Both the position numbers and the translations under genes were made by a program. Below, one piece after another: positions 14,416 to 21,998 of a stretch of DNA of 30,515 nt (positions within the stretch are counted from its first letter, which is position 1; each line of letters starts with the position of its first letter). The notes beneath the pieces are model-generated. The model was given only the letters and a program-made list of their open reading frames with translations, was not told the origin of the DNA and ran no database searches. The stretch covers positions 1 to 30,515 of the IMG/VR virus record IMGVR_UViG_3300010885_026724; one strand, given 5' to 3'. Source of the DNA: a virus.

Positions 14416-14763
14416 ATGAGCATGAATATTCATATCATTTCGATAGGAGAAATCACTTATCCAAGTGGTATAAAGAAACATCATATAGAAAGTTTCAATT
14501 GTAACCAAACGCCCACTAAAATTACAAATGAAATATTAGCTTCTTCTAATCCTATTCAAGCATATAAGGATTGGGTTATGTCTTATAGCGAAGATGCACA
14601 AATAGAAGAATATGATTATGACACATGGGATGACAAAACAGATTATTATCTTGTGATTCGTTATAAAACCGTAAATTATGGGAAAGAACATTGTGAAGAA
14701 CTTGACAAGTTCATTAATGATGCTACAGTAAAGGGTATGAAACTCGATATTTATTCAATGTAA
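14416..14763 (+). CDS. Hypothetical acidic protein
   Basis: This 115-aa protein (MSMNIHIISIGEITYPSG...) has a beta-rich start and an acidic, tyrosine-rich centre (EEYDYDTWDDKTDYYLVIRY). No known family is apparent. The promoter just upstream places the mRNA start at or within a base of the ATG at 14416; a second ATG at 14422 is possible. It is followed by the 3D-domain lipoprotein gene 1 base later. Confidence 0.78.
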   Translation: MSMNIHIISIGEITYPSGIKKHHIESFNCNQTPTKITNEILASSNPIQAYKDWVMSYSEDAQIEEYDYDTWDDKTDYYLVIRYKTVNYGKEHCEELDKFINDATVKGMKLDIYSM

Positions 14764-14764
14764 C

Positions 14765-15241
14765 ATGAAAACAATTTTACTAATTCTTACAGGTCTATCA
14801 TTAGTGTCTTGTACCCTGCCGAAACTTGACAATACTCCTAAACCCATCAATATTCGCACTACGGCATATTGTGGGGCAGGTGAAAAAGATCATGTGAAAT
14901 ATGGTAACAAGACTGCAATTGGAACTCCTTTGAAACGGGACAAGTCTATTGCTGCTGATTTGTCAATTTTTCCTATTGGCACAAAATTGAAAATCGGTGA
15001 TATTGTTTATGAAGTAGATGACTATGGTTTTGCTCTTATTCATGAGAAGGAAAAGCCTGTTCCTACTATTGACATTTATAAACCTACTCGTTCCCAAATG
15101 AATAAATGGGGTGTGAAATACTTCACTAATGTTGAAGTGGTGGAGTGGGGTTCATATGAACAAAGTGCAAAACTATTAAAAGATCGTTTGCGTTATTCAC
15201 ATTGTCGTGTAATGTATAACCGTATCCAAAAGAAACTATAA
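14765..15241 (+). CDS. 3D-domain lipoprotein (MltA/RlpA-like fold)
   Basis: This 158-aa protein has a lipoprotein signal with lipobox LVSC (C16) and then a 3D domain: TTAYCG, KTAIGTPL, SIAADLSIFPIGTKLKI, EVDDYGFA and TIDIYKP, with the three aspartates that give the domain its name. 3D domains occur in lytic transglycosylases and secreted peptidoglycan-active proteins. It is therefore a candidate cell-wall-active or lysis-related protein anchored to the inner face of the outer membrane. The domain call is good; enzymatic activity is not certain because the usual larger MltA domain is missing. Confidence 0.87.
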   Translation: MKTILLILTGLSLVSCTLPKLDNTPKPINIRTTAYCGAGEKDHVKYGNKTAIGTPLKRDKSIAADLSIFPIGTKLKIGDIVYEVDDYGFALIHEKEKPVPTIDIYKPTRSQMNKWGVKYFTNVEVVEWGSYEQSAKLLKDRLRYSHCRVMYNRIQKKL

Positions 15242-15279
15242 AGATGAAACGTTATTTATTGATTGCATCTTAAATTTTT

Positions 15280-15429
15280 ATGAACAATAAAGAACCAGAA
15301 CTTGAAATCTCACCAGAGTATAAAATCAAGATGGAAAAAGAAGGTATGCTTGATGCTTATCAAGGTGCTTCCCCTGAATTTCCTGATTGCCCTTATTATA
15401 TGATGGGATATAATAGCGTAAAATATTAA
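15280..15429 (+). CDS. 49-aa hypothetical protein
   Basis: A short ORF reading MNNKEPELEISPEYKIKMEK and ending CPYYMMGYNSVKY. The helix plus Cys-Pro-Tyr and GYN pattern loosely recalls ribosome-modulation-factor-like small proteins. It lies 38 bases after the 3D lipoprotein gene and 4 bases before the next small ORF. Coding status is supported by tight packing and amino-acid composition only. Confidence 0.6.
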   Translation: MNNKEPELEISPEYKIKMEKEGMLDAYQGASPEFPDCPYYMMGYNSVKY

Positions 15430-15433
15430 TTTT

Positions 15434-15580
15434 ATGGATTGGCCTCAATTTTTTATGGATGGTTACTCGCTAACCATGAAAGAGTTAGTAGATAGATATT
15501 CTCGTTTATCAGAATCACAAAAATTAGAATATAAACAATATTTAGGATTTCTTTTAACTCTCAAATACCATGGATACTGA
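15434..15580 (+). CDS. 48-aa hypothetical protein
   Basis: The ORF begins MDWPQFFMDGYSLTMKELVD and continues as a helix rich in Ser, Gln and Tyr, ending LTLKYHGY. It overlaps the start of the next gene by 11 bases. No family is recognised; it is called from packing and composition. Confidence 0.6.
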   Translation: MDWPQFFMDGYSLTMKELVDRYSRLSESQKLEYKQYLGFLLTLKYHGY

Positions 15581-15857
15581 AATATTTGAAATCATTAAAA
15601 AGCGGCACGAAGATAGTGCGTCTGATCCTATCTATATGGAAGGATATAATCATGCGATGGGTGCGAAAAATCCATATAAATATCCTACCAAGACCAATCA
15701 GGCATTGATTAAGATTGCAGGCATTCCAACAACATTAACCGATAAACAGAAGCGCATGCTTACTATGTGGCGCAATCGTCTTTATAAAACTAAATGGTCA
15801 CGATGGTCAACAGGTTACTGGACTAAAGATTATCACCAAGAAATCAAATTCGTTTGA
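15570..15857 (+). CDS. Hypothetical protein with GYNxAMGxxNPY motif
   Basis: The 95-aa product has a helical start (IFEIIKKRHEDSAS), then IYMEGYNHAMGAKNPYKYP and a basic, Trp-rich C-terminus (MWRNRLYKTKWSRWSTGYW). The GY...NPY element recurs in other small proteins here (49 aa at 15280, 54 aa at 23144) and resembles the core of ribosome modulation factor. A ribosome- or RNA-binding role is possible but unproven. Its TGA stop lies inside the -35 box of the following promoter. Confidence 0.75.
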   Translation: MDTEIFEIIKKRHEDSASDPIYMEGYNHAMGAKNPYKYPTKTNQALIKIAGIPTTLTDKQKRMLTMWRNRLYKTKWSRWSTGYWTKDYHQEIKFV

Positions 15858-15881
15858 CTAACACACTATTAAGTGTATTAT
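15854..15881 (+). promoter_or_regulatory. Sigma70-type promoter, 16-bp spacer with inverted repeat
   Basis: TTGACT (15854-15859), a 16-bp spacer and TATTAT (15876-15881), 12 nt before the ATG at 15894. The spacer contains ACACT-ATTA-AGTGT (15863-15876). Confidence 0.68.
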
Positions 15882-15893
15882 AGGGAATACACA

Positions 15894-16400
15894 ATGCCAG
15901 TTATTACTACCAGTGAACCAAAACTGCCTCTTATGGTGGTTGAACAGCCGCAACCACCTTCTTTTCTGAATTGGAAAGACGCAGAAGCTCTCGTTAAACA
16001 AGGGTTTGCTACGACACGAATTGAATTTAGTCTTAAACAAGTTAATAACCTTCTTAGTGAAAATTTCACGGTTACAGAAAACTTAAATAAGTTATATTAT
16101 CTTATTCGTAAACCGTGGACAAATGGGAAAATTTCTGCATTAGCATTATCATATTATCATCCTTTATATATCGTAGTAGATGGGGGTGGAACCGTATTAC
16201 GTATGATTAAAGGTAAAGTGGAAAAGGCTCAAGCCCCCGGTGCTATGGAATTTAGATATTTCGGTCTTATTCTTAGAAAATCTAAACCTTTGAAGCCTCA
16301 TGAAAAAAGCATGAGCGTGTATAATGGGCCGTACACTGATGATAATGTTCGTACAAGAACCGCTTATTTTAATTATCAACGAAAGAAACGCGAGGTATGA
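15894..16400 (+). CDS. Hypothetical protein
   Basis: This 168-aa protein has a proline-rich N-terminus (about 1-27), a mid helix (WKDAEALVKQGF), a beta-rich part (SYYHPLYIVVDGGGTVLRMI) and a basic C-terminus (YFNYQRKKREV). I recognise no family. The ATG at 15894 follows a promoter; an earlier GTG in frame at 15873 falls inside its spacer and is unlikely. The stop overlaps the next start as ATGA. Confidence 0.8.
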   Translation: MPVITTSEPKLPLMVVEQPQPPSFLNWKDAEALVKQGFATTRIEFSLKQVNNLLSENFTVTENLNKLYYLIRKPWTNGKISALALSYYHPLYIVVDGGGTVLRMIKGKVEKAQAPGAMEFRYFGLILRKSKPLKPHEKSMSVYNGPYTDDNVRTRTAYFNYQRKKREV

Positions 16401-16741
16401 AAATTGTTATTAATGATTGTAATGGAGAGTTTAGTCTTTCCGAAGAAGCCGTTAGCCAATATGCGGCTAGAAGGAATCTTATTCTTTATATGAAAAGAAT
16501 TCCCACAGAATGTATCTACTTTACTAAACCAAAAGATTTACGTAAAGATGCATACGATGGTATATGGGAACCGAAACGGCATATTCCCCGTTTTGATATG
16601 GTATTAGTTGACATTGTTGAAAAGATGGGTAAAAAAGCAAATACCATTTATTCAAAACTTATTGTTAAAGAAGTTGACACCGACTCCAAATGGTCTATAG
16701 TAGAGGATGACGGTAAAGAATGTATTGTATATGACACATAA
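16397..16741 (+). CDS. Conserved phage-type protein (MKIVINxxxGxFxLS family)
   Basis: The 114-aa product starts MKIVINDCNGEFSLSEEAV and later has RFDMVLVDIVEKMGKKANTI and WSIVEDDGKE. I recognise this arrangement from widespread hypothetical phage proteins, but know of no function. A GAGGT lies 1-5 bases before the ATG, too close to be a normal ribosome-binding site; ATGA overlap with the upstream gene suggests coupling. The 3' end carries the promoter of amidoligase A2. Confidence 0.82.
   Translation: MKIVINDCNGEFSLSEEAVSQYAARRNLILYMKRIPTECIYFTKPKDLRKDAYDGIWEPKRHIPRFDMVLVDIVEKMGKKANTIYSKLIVKEVDTDSKWSIVEDDGKECIVYDT
16674..16701 (+). promoter_or_regulatory. Promoter of amidoligase A2 inside the preceding gene
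   Basis: TTGACA (16674-16679), a 16-bp spacer and TATAGT (16696-16701), then 5 nt (AGAGG) to the ATG at 16707. The spacing predicts a leaderless mRNA beginning at or next to that ATG, which supports 16707 rather than the in-frame ATG at 16731 as the start. Confidence 0.7.
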
Positions 16742-18386
16742 TCTAATTCTTAAAGACATTTTAGCATTTGTTCTCGCTCAAGACGATAACAAGACTGTTC
16801 GCTATGGTGGGCAAGGACTAGATAGTTTACTGGCACACTATGTAACTTCTAAGATTGACCAAAGTATTCATAAAGTAATATTTGCAGGATATTATTCTGT
16901 GAAAGTAGATACTGGTGATTACTGGAATTCAGATCATTGGTTCTCACAAGAAGATGATATTCCGTTATTCCTAATTAAAATTGATAAATGCACAACTTAT
17001 AAACAGATTAAAGAATTAATTGATACACCTATGAACCTTACAAAAGAGCAAGCGCATATCTTGGAGATTGCTAATAAGACACATAATAACGGCGAAGTTA
17101 ATATACACCGCGCCTTGCAATTGGTTAATAGCATTTTTTCGCCAGATGATAAGAGAGAAGCAGTGTATGTACGTGATGCGCGTAGAGCAGAACGGATTCA
17201 AATCTATAATCCATCTATCCATCATTATGATATTTTTACACAACAGTATTGGCAAGATTCTTCTACTTTTATCAAAATTTATCGTAAAAATGGTTCTTTC
17301 TTTCTCGGAAGCGAAGAATACATAAGTGATGATATATGCTTTTATTGTAAATATAAAAGAAAATGGTATTATAAAGAGGATTATACATGTATTGTGTGTG
17401 AGGGAGATATGCTTTGCTTGGAAGCAAATATCAAGCGGGTATTTCTATGGAGTGATGGTACATATCGTTATAATAAACAAGGTGACGATGTTCCAACGGC
17501 ACCTGAACGTTGTTCTGTTTCAGGATATCATTGTGCGTCTCGTCCGTCATGGTGGAGACATGCCGTAGGAATTGGTATGGAATTGGAAATTAATTGTTCT
17601 GATCGAGATAAACTAGCAAGCATGCTATCTGCTGACATTCTTACTGAACGAGACGGGTCTTTGAGTGACCGTACTGGAGTTGAATTGATTGGCGGGCCTT
17701 ATACTTGCGAAGATTATCAAAAAGGTAAAACTCCATGGAATGAGACTCTTAATCATATTAAGAAAATTGGTGGAGAGGGGCATAATGCAGGCACCGGATA
17801 CGGTATCCATCTATCTATTTCTCGTTCTCTTTTTACCACATTACATGCTGCTAAATTTATTGTTTTCTTTAATCAACAATCTACTCTTGTTAAGTTAGTG
17901 GCGCAGCGTGGCACTATCTATAGTGGTCATTATGGCACTCGTCTTAATGTCACTAATACCGTGGTTGAAAAACTTGATTTAAACGGGTACGATCATGTTC
18001 AGCAACGATGCAACAAAAAAACCAAAATAGTACAAACTGGTAAATATGAACCTGTATTTGCAGATAATAAAAGATTAGAAGTTCGTGTTTTCCGTTCTAA
18101 TCTTCGATGGGAACGTATTTTGAAAAATGTTGAATTTGTTCAAGCAGTGTTTGACTTCACTCGCGATTGTGGTATTAGTGTAATAGCTGACACCTACAAA
18201 GGAACACCAGCTTTTCTTGAATGGTTACAACGTCAAAACGATTTCAAAACTTTAAAAGAATTCCTACACGAATCTAAAAATAAGAAATCATTTACTATTG
18301 ATACTACTTCCGTCACTAATAATACACTGTTGGAAACTTTCACCTTCAAACCTAAAACCCCACAGTCATCTGTATCTGAACAATAA
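16707..18386 (+). CDS. GS-fold amidoligase A2 (Amidoligase_2-like) with long N-terminal region
   Basis: At 559 aa this is the longest of three amidoligases. The core starts near residue 288 with GIGMELEINCSD, then ERDGSLSDRTGVELIGGPYT, GYGIHLSISRSLFTT and EVRVFRSNLRWER: the acidic, His-Ser and Arg motifs of the GS-like ATP-binding fold. An upstream CFYCKYKRKWYYKEDYTCIVC segment parallels the Cys-rich module of A1; the first ~200 residues are unlike A1 and A3 and may bind the substrate. The partner is the stand-alone glutaminase G1, 2 bases downstream, which should deliver ammonia. Predicted reaction: ATP-dependent amidation of a carboxylate. The substrate is unknown. Confidence 0.88.
   Translation: MTVKNVLYMTHNLILKDILAFVLAQDDNKTVRYGGQGLDSLLAHYVTSKIDQSIHKVIFAGYYSVKVDTGDYWNSDHWFSQEDDIPLFLIKIDKCTTYKQIKELIDTPMNLTKEQAHILEIANKTHNNGEVNIHRALQLVNSIFSPDDKREAVYVRDARRAERIQIYNPSIHHYDIFTQQYWQDSSTFIKIYRKNGSFFLGSEEYISDDICFYCKYKRKWYYKEDYTCIVCEGDMLCLEANIKRVFLWSDGTYRYNKQGDDVPTAPERCSVSGYHCASRPSWWRHAVGIGMELEINCSDRDKLASMLSADILTERDGSLSDRTGVELIGGPYTCEDYQKGKTPWNETLNHIKKIGGEGHNAGTGYGIHLSISRSLFTTLHAAKFIVFFNQQSTLVKLVAQRGTIYSGHYGTRLNVTNTVVEKLDLNGYDHVQQRCNKKTKIVQTGKYEPVFADNKRLEVRVFRSNLRWERILKNVEFVQAVFDFTRDCGISVIADTYKGTPAFLEWLQRQNDFKTLKEFLHESKNKKSFTIDTTSVTNNTLLETFTFKPKTPQSSVSEQ
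17571..17734 (+). repeat. Duplicated amidoligase core segment, copy in A2
   Basis: Two blocks identical to A3 at the DNA level, 17571-17619 (49 bp) and 17672-17734 (63 bp), lie at constant offset (+2201). They encode GIGMELEINCSDRDKLA and the TGVELIGGPYTCEDYQKGKTP region. Sequence between and around them has diverged. Confidence 0.93.
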
Positions 18387-18388
18387 TT

Positions 18389-19225
18389 ATGTGCTTACTT
18401 ATTCTTAAACCTCAAGGAAAAACAATTCCTACTAATTTTCTTGAAAATGCTCACCAGAGTAATCCACATGGTTGCGGTGTTGCCGTGGCTCGTAATGGCA
18501 AAATTAAGATTGAAAAATCTGCAAGATGGAGTGCTGATGAAGTTAATAAAGTGTTAGCATCTAATGTTGATGCTCCTGCTATTGTTCATTTTCGATGGGC
18601 AACGCATGGCAGTAAGACATTTGATAATACACATCCTTTTAAATTGAATGATAATTGGGTAGCCGCTCATAACGGTGTTATTCCCTCTGTTCAGACAGAG
18701 GGCGATGAAAGCGATACACGCGCATTCTTGCGTCAACATGTGATGCCATTGCTAGAAGTAGGTGTACGTCTTGATGATAATGATATTCTAACTATGTTAG
18801 GAAAATCTATGGGTAATGCAAATAAAATGACTTTCCTATCTGCGGATGGAAGTTATGGAATTGCTAACGAAACTGCGGGGCATTGGCGAGACGGTGTATG
18901 GTATAGTAATAATTCTTATCTTGATTATACACCCCCTGCACGCTCATGGAGTCCCCGCTCTAAGCATAGAACTCATTCATGGTCTAGTTGGGACGAGGGG
19001 GAACAACATGATGTTTATTTCTCCGATAACTTTAAACGCCCCCGCAAAGGTACTAAAGGTGTTCCCTTTGCTACCGAAGATGATGATCTTTATGAAGAAG
19101 CATGGCATACTTTTGATATTACATCGTTGTGGTGTGATAATTGTAATCAGCGTGTTATTGAAGAATTTAGAATTGAATCTCGTTCGGGGTTGTGTTACTG
19201 CCACCGTTGTTATGATCAAATCTAA
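18389..19225 (+). CDS. Stand-alone class II glutamine amidotransferase G1 with C-terminal Zn ribbon
   Basis: This 278-aa Ntn-type glutaminase carries nucleophile Cys2 directly after Met, then HFR69WATHG, THPF (H82), AHN95G96 and ESD109TR, the residues that bind and cleave glutamine in GlmS and PurF. It has no synthase domain, so the ammonia must go to a partner, here amidoligase A2 just 2 bases upstream. The C-terminus carries a likely zinc ribbon (C249DNC252 and C271HRC274), perhaps for docking. Initiator Met removal should expose Cys. G2 is its duplicate. There is no ribosome-binding site, and translation probably depends on the upstream gene. Confidence 0.93.
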   Translation: MCLLILKPQGKTIPTNFLENAHQSNPHGCGVAVARNGKIKIEKSARWSADEVNKVLASNVDAPAIVHFRWATHGSKTFDNTHPFKLNDNWVAAHNGVIPSVQTEGDESDTRAFLRQHVMPLLEVGVRLDDNDILTMLGKSMGNANKMTFLSADGSYGIANETAGHWRDGVWYSNNSYLDYTPPARSWSPRSKHRTHSWSSWDEGEQHDVYFSDNFKRPRKGTKGVPFATEDDDLYEEAWHTFDITSLWCDNCNQRVIEEFRIESRSGLCYCHRCYDQI

Positions 19226-19227
19226 GG

Positions 19228-19255
19228 TTGACTTATCTATTTTTTAACGTAATCT
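19228..19255 (+). promoter_or_regulatory. Sigma70-type promoter of the A3-G2 unit
   Basis: TTGACT (19228-19233), a 16-bp spacer and TAATCT (19250-19255), 9 nt before the ATG at 19265. Starts 2 nt after the G1 stop codon. The second module therefore has its own promoter. Confidence 0.65.
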
Positions 19256-19264
19256 ACACCTGTA

Positions 19265-20620
19265 ATGAATACATTAACTATTCTTCAAAATGCTTTGCTG
19301 GCGAAAGATATTTCTCAAGCTAAAGCCGTTCGCTATGCTAATCATCGCCTTGGTGGTGATTGGGCAGTAGCGCAAGATACTAAACGTTTAAGTGAGAAAG
19401 ACTGCCTTATTGTAGATTTACATGGGGGTTATCACGAAACAACCAATGCATTATTAAAAGTTCGTATTTCTGCTACACGCACAGCAGGAACAGCATGGGT
19501 TTCGGCTGTCAAATTCCATCGCGGAATGTTGCCAGATATTTATACTTGTCAACTTACACATGAATTAGTATCTGAAGCATACATACCTCGTTTTACGGTT
19601 ATTAATCAATATAACGAAAATATCATTGTAGCAGGTTCTTATTGTGAACGGCAAGGATATATTTTTCGTTGGCTTGATGGGTCATATCATACTATAAGGC
19701 AACCTGAAGCAAGAACCGTTCGTAATTACCATTCGGATAATCGCCCCCGTTGGTGGAGAACTGCACAGGGTATTGGTATGGAATTGGAAATTAATTGTTC
19801 TGATCGAGATAAACTAGCAACTAAACTTCATTCAGAAATTCTTGCAGAACGAGACGGTTCTCTTGATTCATATACTGGAGTTGAATTGATTGGCGGGCCT
19901 TATACTTGCGAAGATTATCAAAAAGGTAAAACTCCGTGGGAGCAAACATTAACTACCATTAAAGATATTGGTGGAGAGGGTCATGCTGCCACAGGTGGAT
20001 CAAATTTCTACGGAATCCATCTATCTCTTTCCCGTTCATTATTTACCACTTTCCACGGTGCTAAATTTGTAGTGTTCTTTAATCAGCAAAAGCAACTTTG
20101 CCAACTTATCGGTCAACGTTCGACTCTTTATGGAGTTATTAATAGTTCCGGTTACGAAATTCGTAAGAAGGTAAAGGATGTAGTATATTTCAGTGGTGCT
20201 GATCGCGATAAAACTACTATTCATTCACATATCCAAGGGGATGTTCGTGATAAAATTACAAGTAAAAATACTTCATACTACAGTGAAACCTCTAAATATG
20301 AACCTGTCCGAGTTGATGATAAACGTTATGAAGTGAGAATTTTCCGCTCTAATCTTCGATGGGAACGTATTCTAAAAAACGTTGAATTTGTAGATGCTGT
20401 AAAGGAATATACAAGGGATGCGTCTGCATCGTCGGTATCTACTCCCTATACGGGAACGGTTGATTTCTTATATTGGCTAGGTAAACAAGCGGGTTATACG
20501 CACCTTAAAGCCTTCCTTGTTGACAATGCTGCTAACTTCGACGATAGTAAAAACTCCGAAGATTTTAAACAACGGGTCAACTTCAAACTAAACAAAACGC
20601 TCACTACGACTGATCTATAA
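19265..20620 (+). CDS. GS-fold amidoligase A3 (Amidoligase_2-like)
   Basis: This 451-aa paralogue of A2 has the same core: GIGME173LE175INCSD, ERDGSL (195-200), GVE207LIGGPYT, YGIH252LSLSRSLF and EVRIFRSNLRWER, then a C-terminal helix. Parts of the core are identical to A2 in DNA, while the N-terminal 165 residues differ; they keep only a trace of the Cys module (YTC95...SYC127) and so probably recognise a different partner. Between the core motifs lies an insertion (about 300-345) absent from A1. It is followed 1 base later by glutaminase G2. Expected to amidate a carboxylate using ammonia from G2. Confidence 0.88.
   Translation: MNTLTILQNALLAKDISQAKAVRYANHRLGGDWAVAQDTKRLSEKDCLIVDLHGGYHETTNALLKVRISATRTAGTAWVSAVKFHRGMLPDIYTCQLTHELVSEAYIPRFTVINQYNENIIVAGSYCERQGYIFRWLDGSYHTIRQPEARTVRNYHSDNRPRWWRTAQGIGMELEINCSDRDKLATKLHSEILAERDGSLDSYTGVELIGGPYTCEDYQKGKTPWEQTLTTIKDIGGEGHAATGGSNFYGIHLSLSRSLFTTFHGAKFVVFFNQQKQLCQLIGQRSTLYGVINSSGYEIRKKVKDVVYFSGADRDKTTIHSHIQGDVRDKITSKNTSYYSETSKYEPVRVDDKRYEVRIFRSNLRWERILKNVEFVDAVKEYTRDASASSVSTPYTGTVDFLYWLGKQAGYTHLKAFLVDNAANFDDSKNSEDFKQRVNFKLNKTLTTTDL
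19772..19935 (+). repeat. Duplicated amidoligase core segment, copy in A3
   Basis: Contains 19772-19820 and 19873-19935, identical to 17571-17619 and 17672-17734 in A2. The high DNA identity is confined to the catalytic core. Confidence 0.93.
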
Positions 20621-20621
20621 T

Positions 20622-21563
20622 ATGTGTCTATTACTTTTTAAACCTGCTGATAAAATTGTCCCCGATAAACATTTAGTTATTGCTGACAAAAATAATCCAC
20701 ATGGATGCGGTATAGCAGTAGCTATGGGTGATAAAATTATCATCGAAAAGGCTCCATCATGGGGTGCAGAGGAAATTATTAAATTGCTTGCTAAATATGA
20801 GGGGCATCCTGCTATTGTTCATTTTCGTTTTGCTACACACGGTAGCAAAAACGTTGAAAATACCCATCCATTTCGTTTAAATGAAGAATGGGTAGCCGCT
20901 CATAACGGAGTTATTTCTAATGTAAAAACCCTTCATGATGAAAGCGATACACGGGCATTTCTTCGTTTAAATGTTATTCCTATTTTAGAAAATCAATGGA
21001 AACTAACTGATGACGATGTAATTAAATTACTTGCTCAAGAAATGGGAGTAGGTAATAAAATGACATTCATGGATAAAACTGGCAATATTGCTATTGCCAA
21101 TGAGGATCAAGGTCATTGGAAAGATGGTATTTGGTATAGTAATCATGGTTATGGTGCTTGTAATTATTACGGCATGGATGACGATTATGATTATGAACAG
21201 GCATATTGGGATAGTCGGGCATATCATGGAAGTACTAATTATCACCCTGTTACCCCTGCTAGTTCTACGTCACGTTTTAGTGCATTTGGGCGTGTTATCG
21301 AAGAAGATACCGTTTCGCCACCTGCATCCTCTCTAATGGTGCTCCCTGACAAGGTAAACAGTTATAAAGAGAACTGGATGGTGATGGATACGCTTAATAC
21401 GTTCTGTGATTGCTGCCATGAACAAATTTGGGGGGCATATGCACTAGAAAGCACTAATAATATGATTGTGTGCCAAGATTGCTCTAGGTTTCTACCTAAC
21501 TCATTAAATTTACCTAAATCATTTAAAAGGGATTCTATTGAGATAAATGCAATGAAAAAGTAA
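20622..21563 (+). CDS. Stand-alone class II glutamine amidotransferase G2 with C-terminal Zn-binding motif
   Basis: This 313-aa paralogue of G1 keeps all key residues at the same positions: Cys2, HFR69FATHG, THPF (H82), AHN95G96 and ESD109TR. Compared with G1 it has a longer linker after residue 180 with aspartate- and tyrosine-rich stretches (YYGMDDDYDYEQAYW) and a Cys cluster (C262DCC265, C284QDC287) followed by a 26-residue basic tail. It directly follows A3 and should be its ammonia donor. Linker and tail differences between G1 and G2 suggest pairing specificity. Confidence 0.93.
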   Translation: MCLLLFKPADKIVPDKHLVIADKNNPHGCGIAVAMGDKIIIEKAPSWGAEEIIKLLAKYEGHPAIVHFRFATHGSKNVENTHPFRLNEEWVAAHNGVISNVKTLHDESDTRAFLRLNVIPILENQWKLTDDDVIKLLAQEMGVGNKMTFMDKTGNIAIANEDQGHWKDGIWYSNHGYGACNYYGMDDDYDYEQAYWDSRAYHGSTNYHPVTPASSTSRFSAFGRVIEEDTVSPPASSLMVLPDKVNSYKENWMVMDTLNTFCDCCHEQIWGAYALESTNNMIVCQDCSRFLPNSLNLPKSFKRDSIEINAMKK

Positions 21564-21604
21564 AATAGTGCTTGATAAACCTCTAAAATATATTATGGTG
21601 TCAT

Positions 21605-21763
21605 ATGGAAATCGGATCAACAGTCTTTTTTATTCACAAAGTTAATGGTGAACAAGATTATTTGAAAGGGATATTTATCGAATTACTTCCAAATGGAAAA
21701 TATTTGGTACGTACTGAAGATAATGTAGAATTTGAATTAGATAAAGACGAAATTAAACAATAA
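21605..21763 (+). CDS. 52-aa small beta-rich protein
   Basis: The product MEIGSTVFFIHKVNGEQDYL continues GIFIELLPNGKYLVRTEDN and ends acidic. Alternating hydrophobic strands and turns suggest a small SH3-like or Tudor-like barrel. No family is recognised. It lies between the amidoligase block and a small basic protein gene. Confidence 0.68.
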   Translation: MEIGSTVFFIHKVNGEQDYLKGIFIELLPNGKYLVRTEDNVEFELDKDEIKQ

Positions 21764-21768
21764 AAATT

Positions 21769-21975
21769 ATGAACAAACAAACTCGACTAGGTAAAAACAC
21801 TGAACCAAATTTCTGCGTGCGTAATGGCGGAGCTAACCCTATTATCTCGCCTGTTACTCATGGTAAGTTTGCGTTCCAAGACCCTGCTCAAGCAGTGGCA
21901 CGCAAAAAGGCAAACGGTTCACGCTCATGGCGTGTAACTGGTAAGCATCCTTCATCGTCAAATCGTAACAAGTAA
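21769..21975 (+). CDS. Small basic protein
   Basis: The 68-aa product is basic and rich in Asn, Ser, Arg and Lys (PAQAVARKKANGSRSWRVTGK), with one cysteine. It may be largely unstructured and could bind nucleic acid. It follows the previous gene by 5 bases. No known family. Confidence 0.75.
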   Translation: MNKQTRLGKNTEPNFCVRNGGANPIISPVTHGKFAFQDPAQAVARKKANGSRSWRVTGKHPSSSNRNK

Positions 21976-21998
21976 AAATTATATCGAGGGGCAGGTAT

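Noticed and set aside
16731-18386. Alternative start for amidoligase A2
   Set aside because: The promoter at 16674 places the mRNA start at the 16707 ATG; the later ATG remains possible but is less supported.
21572-21596. TTGATA...TATTAT as a promoter for 21605
   Set aside because: The spacer is 13 bp, unlike all other promoters here.
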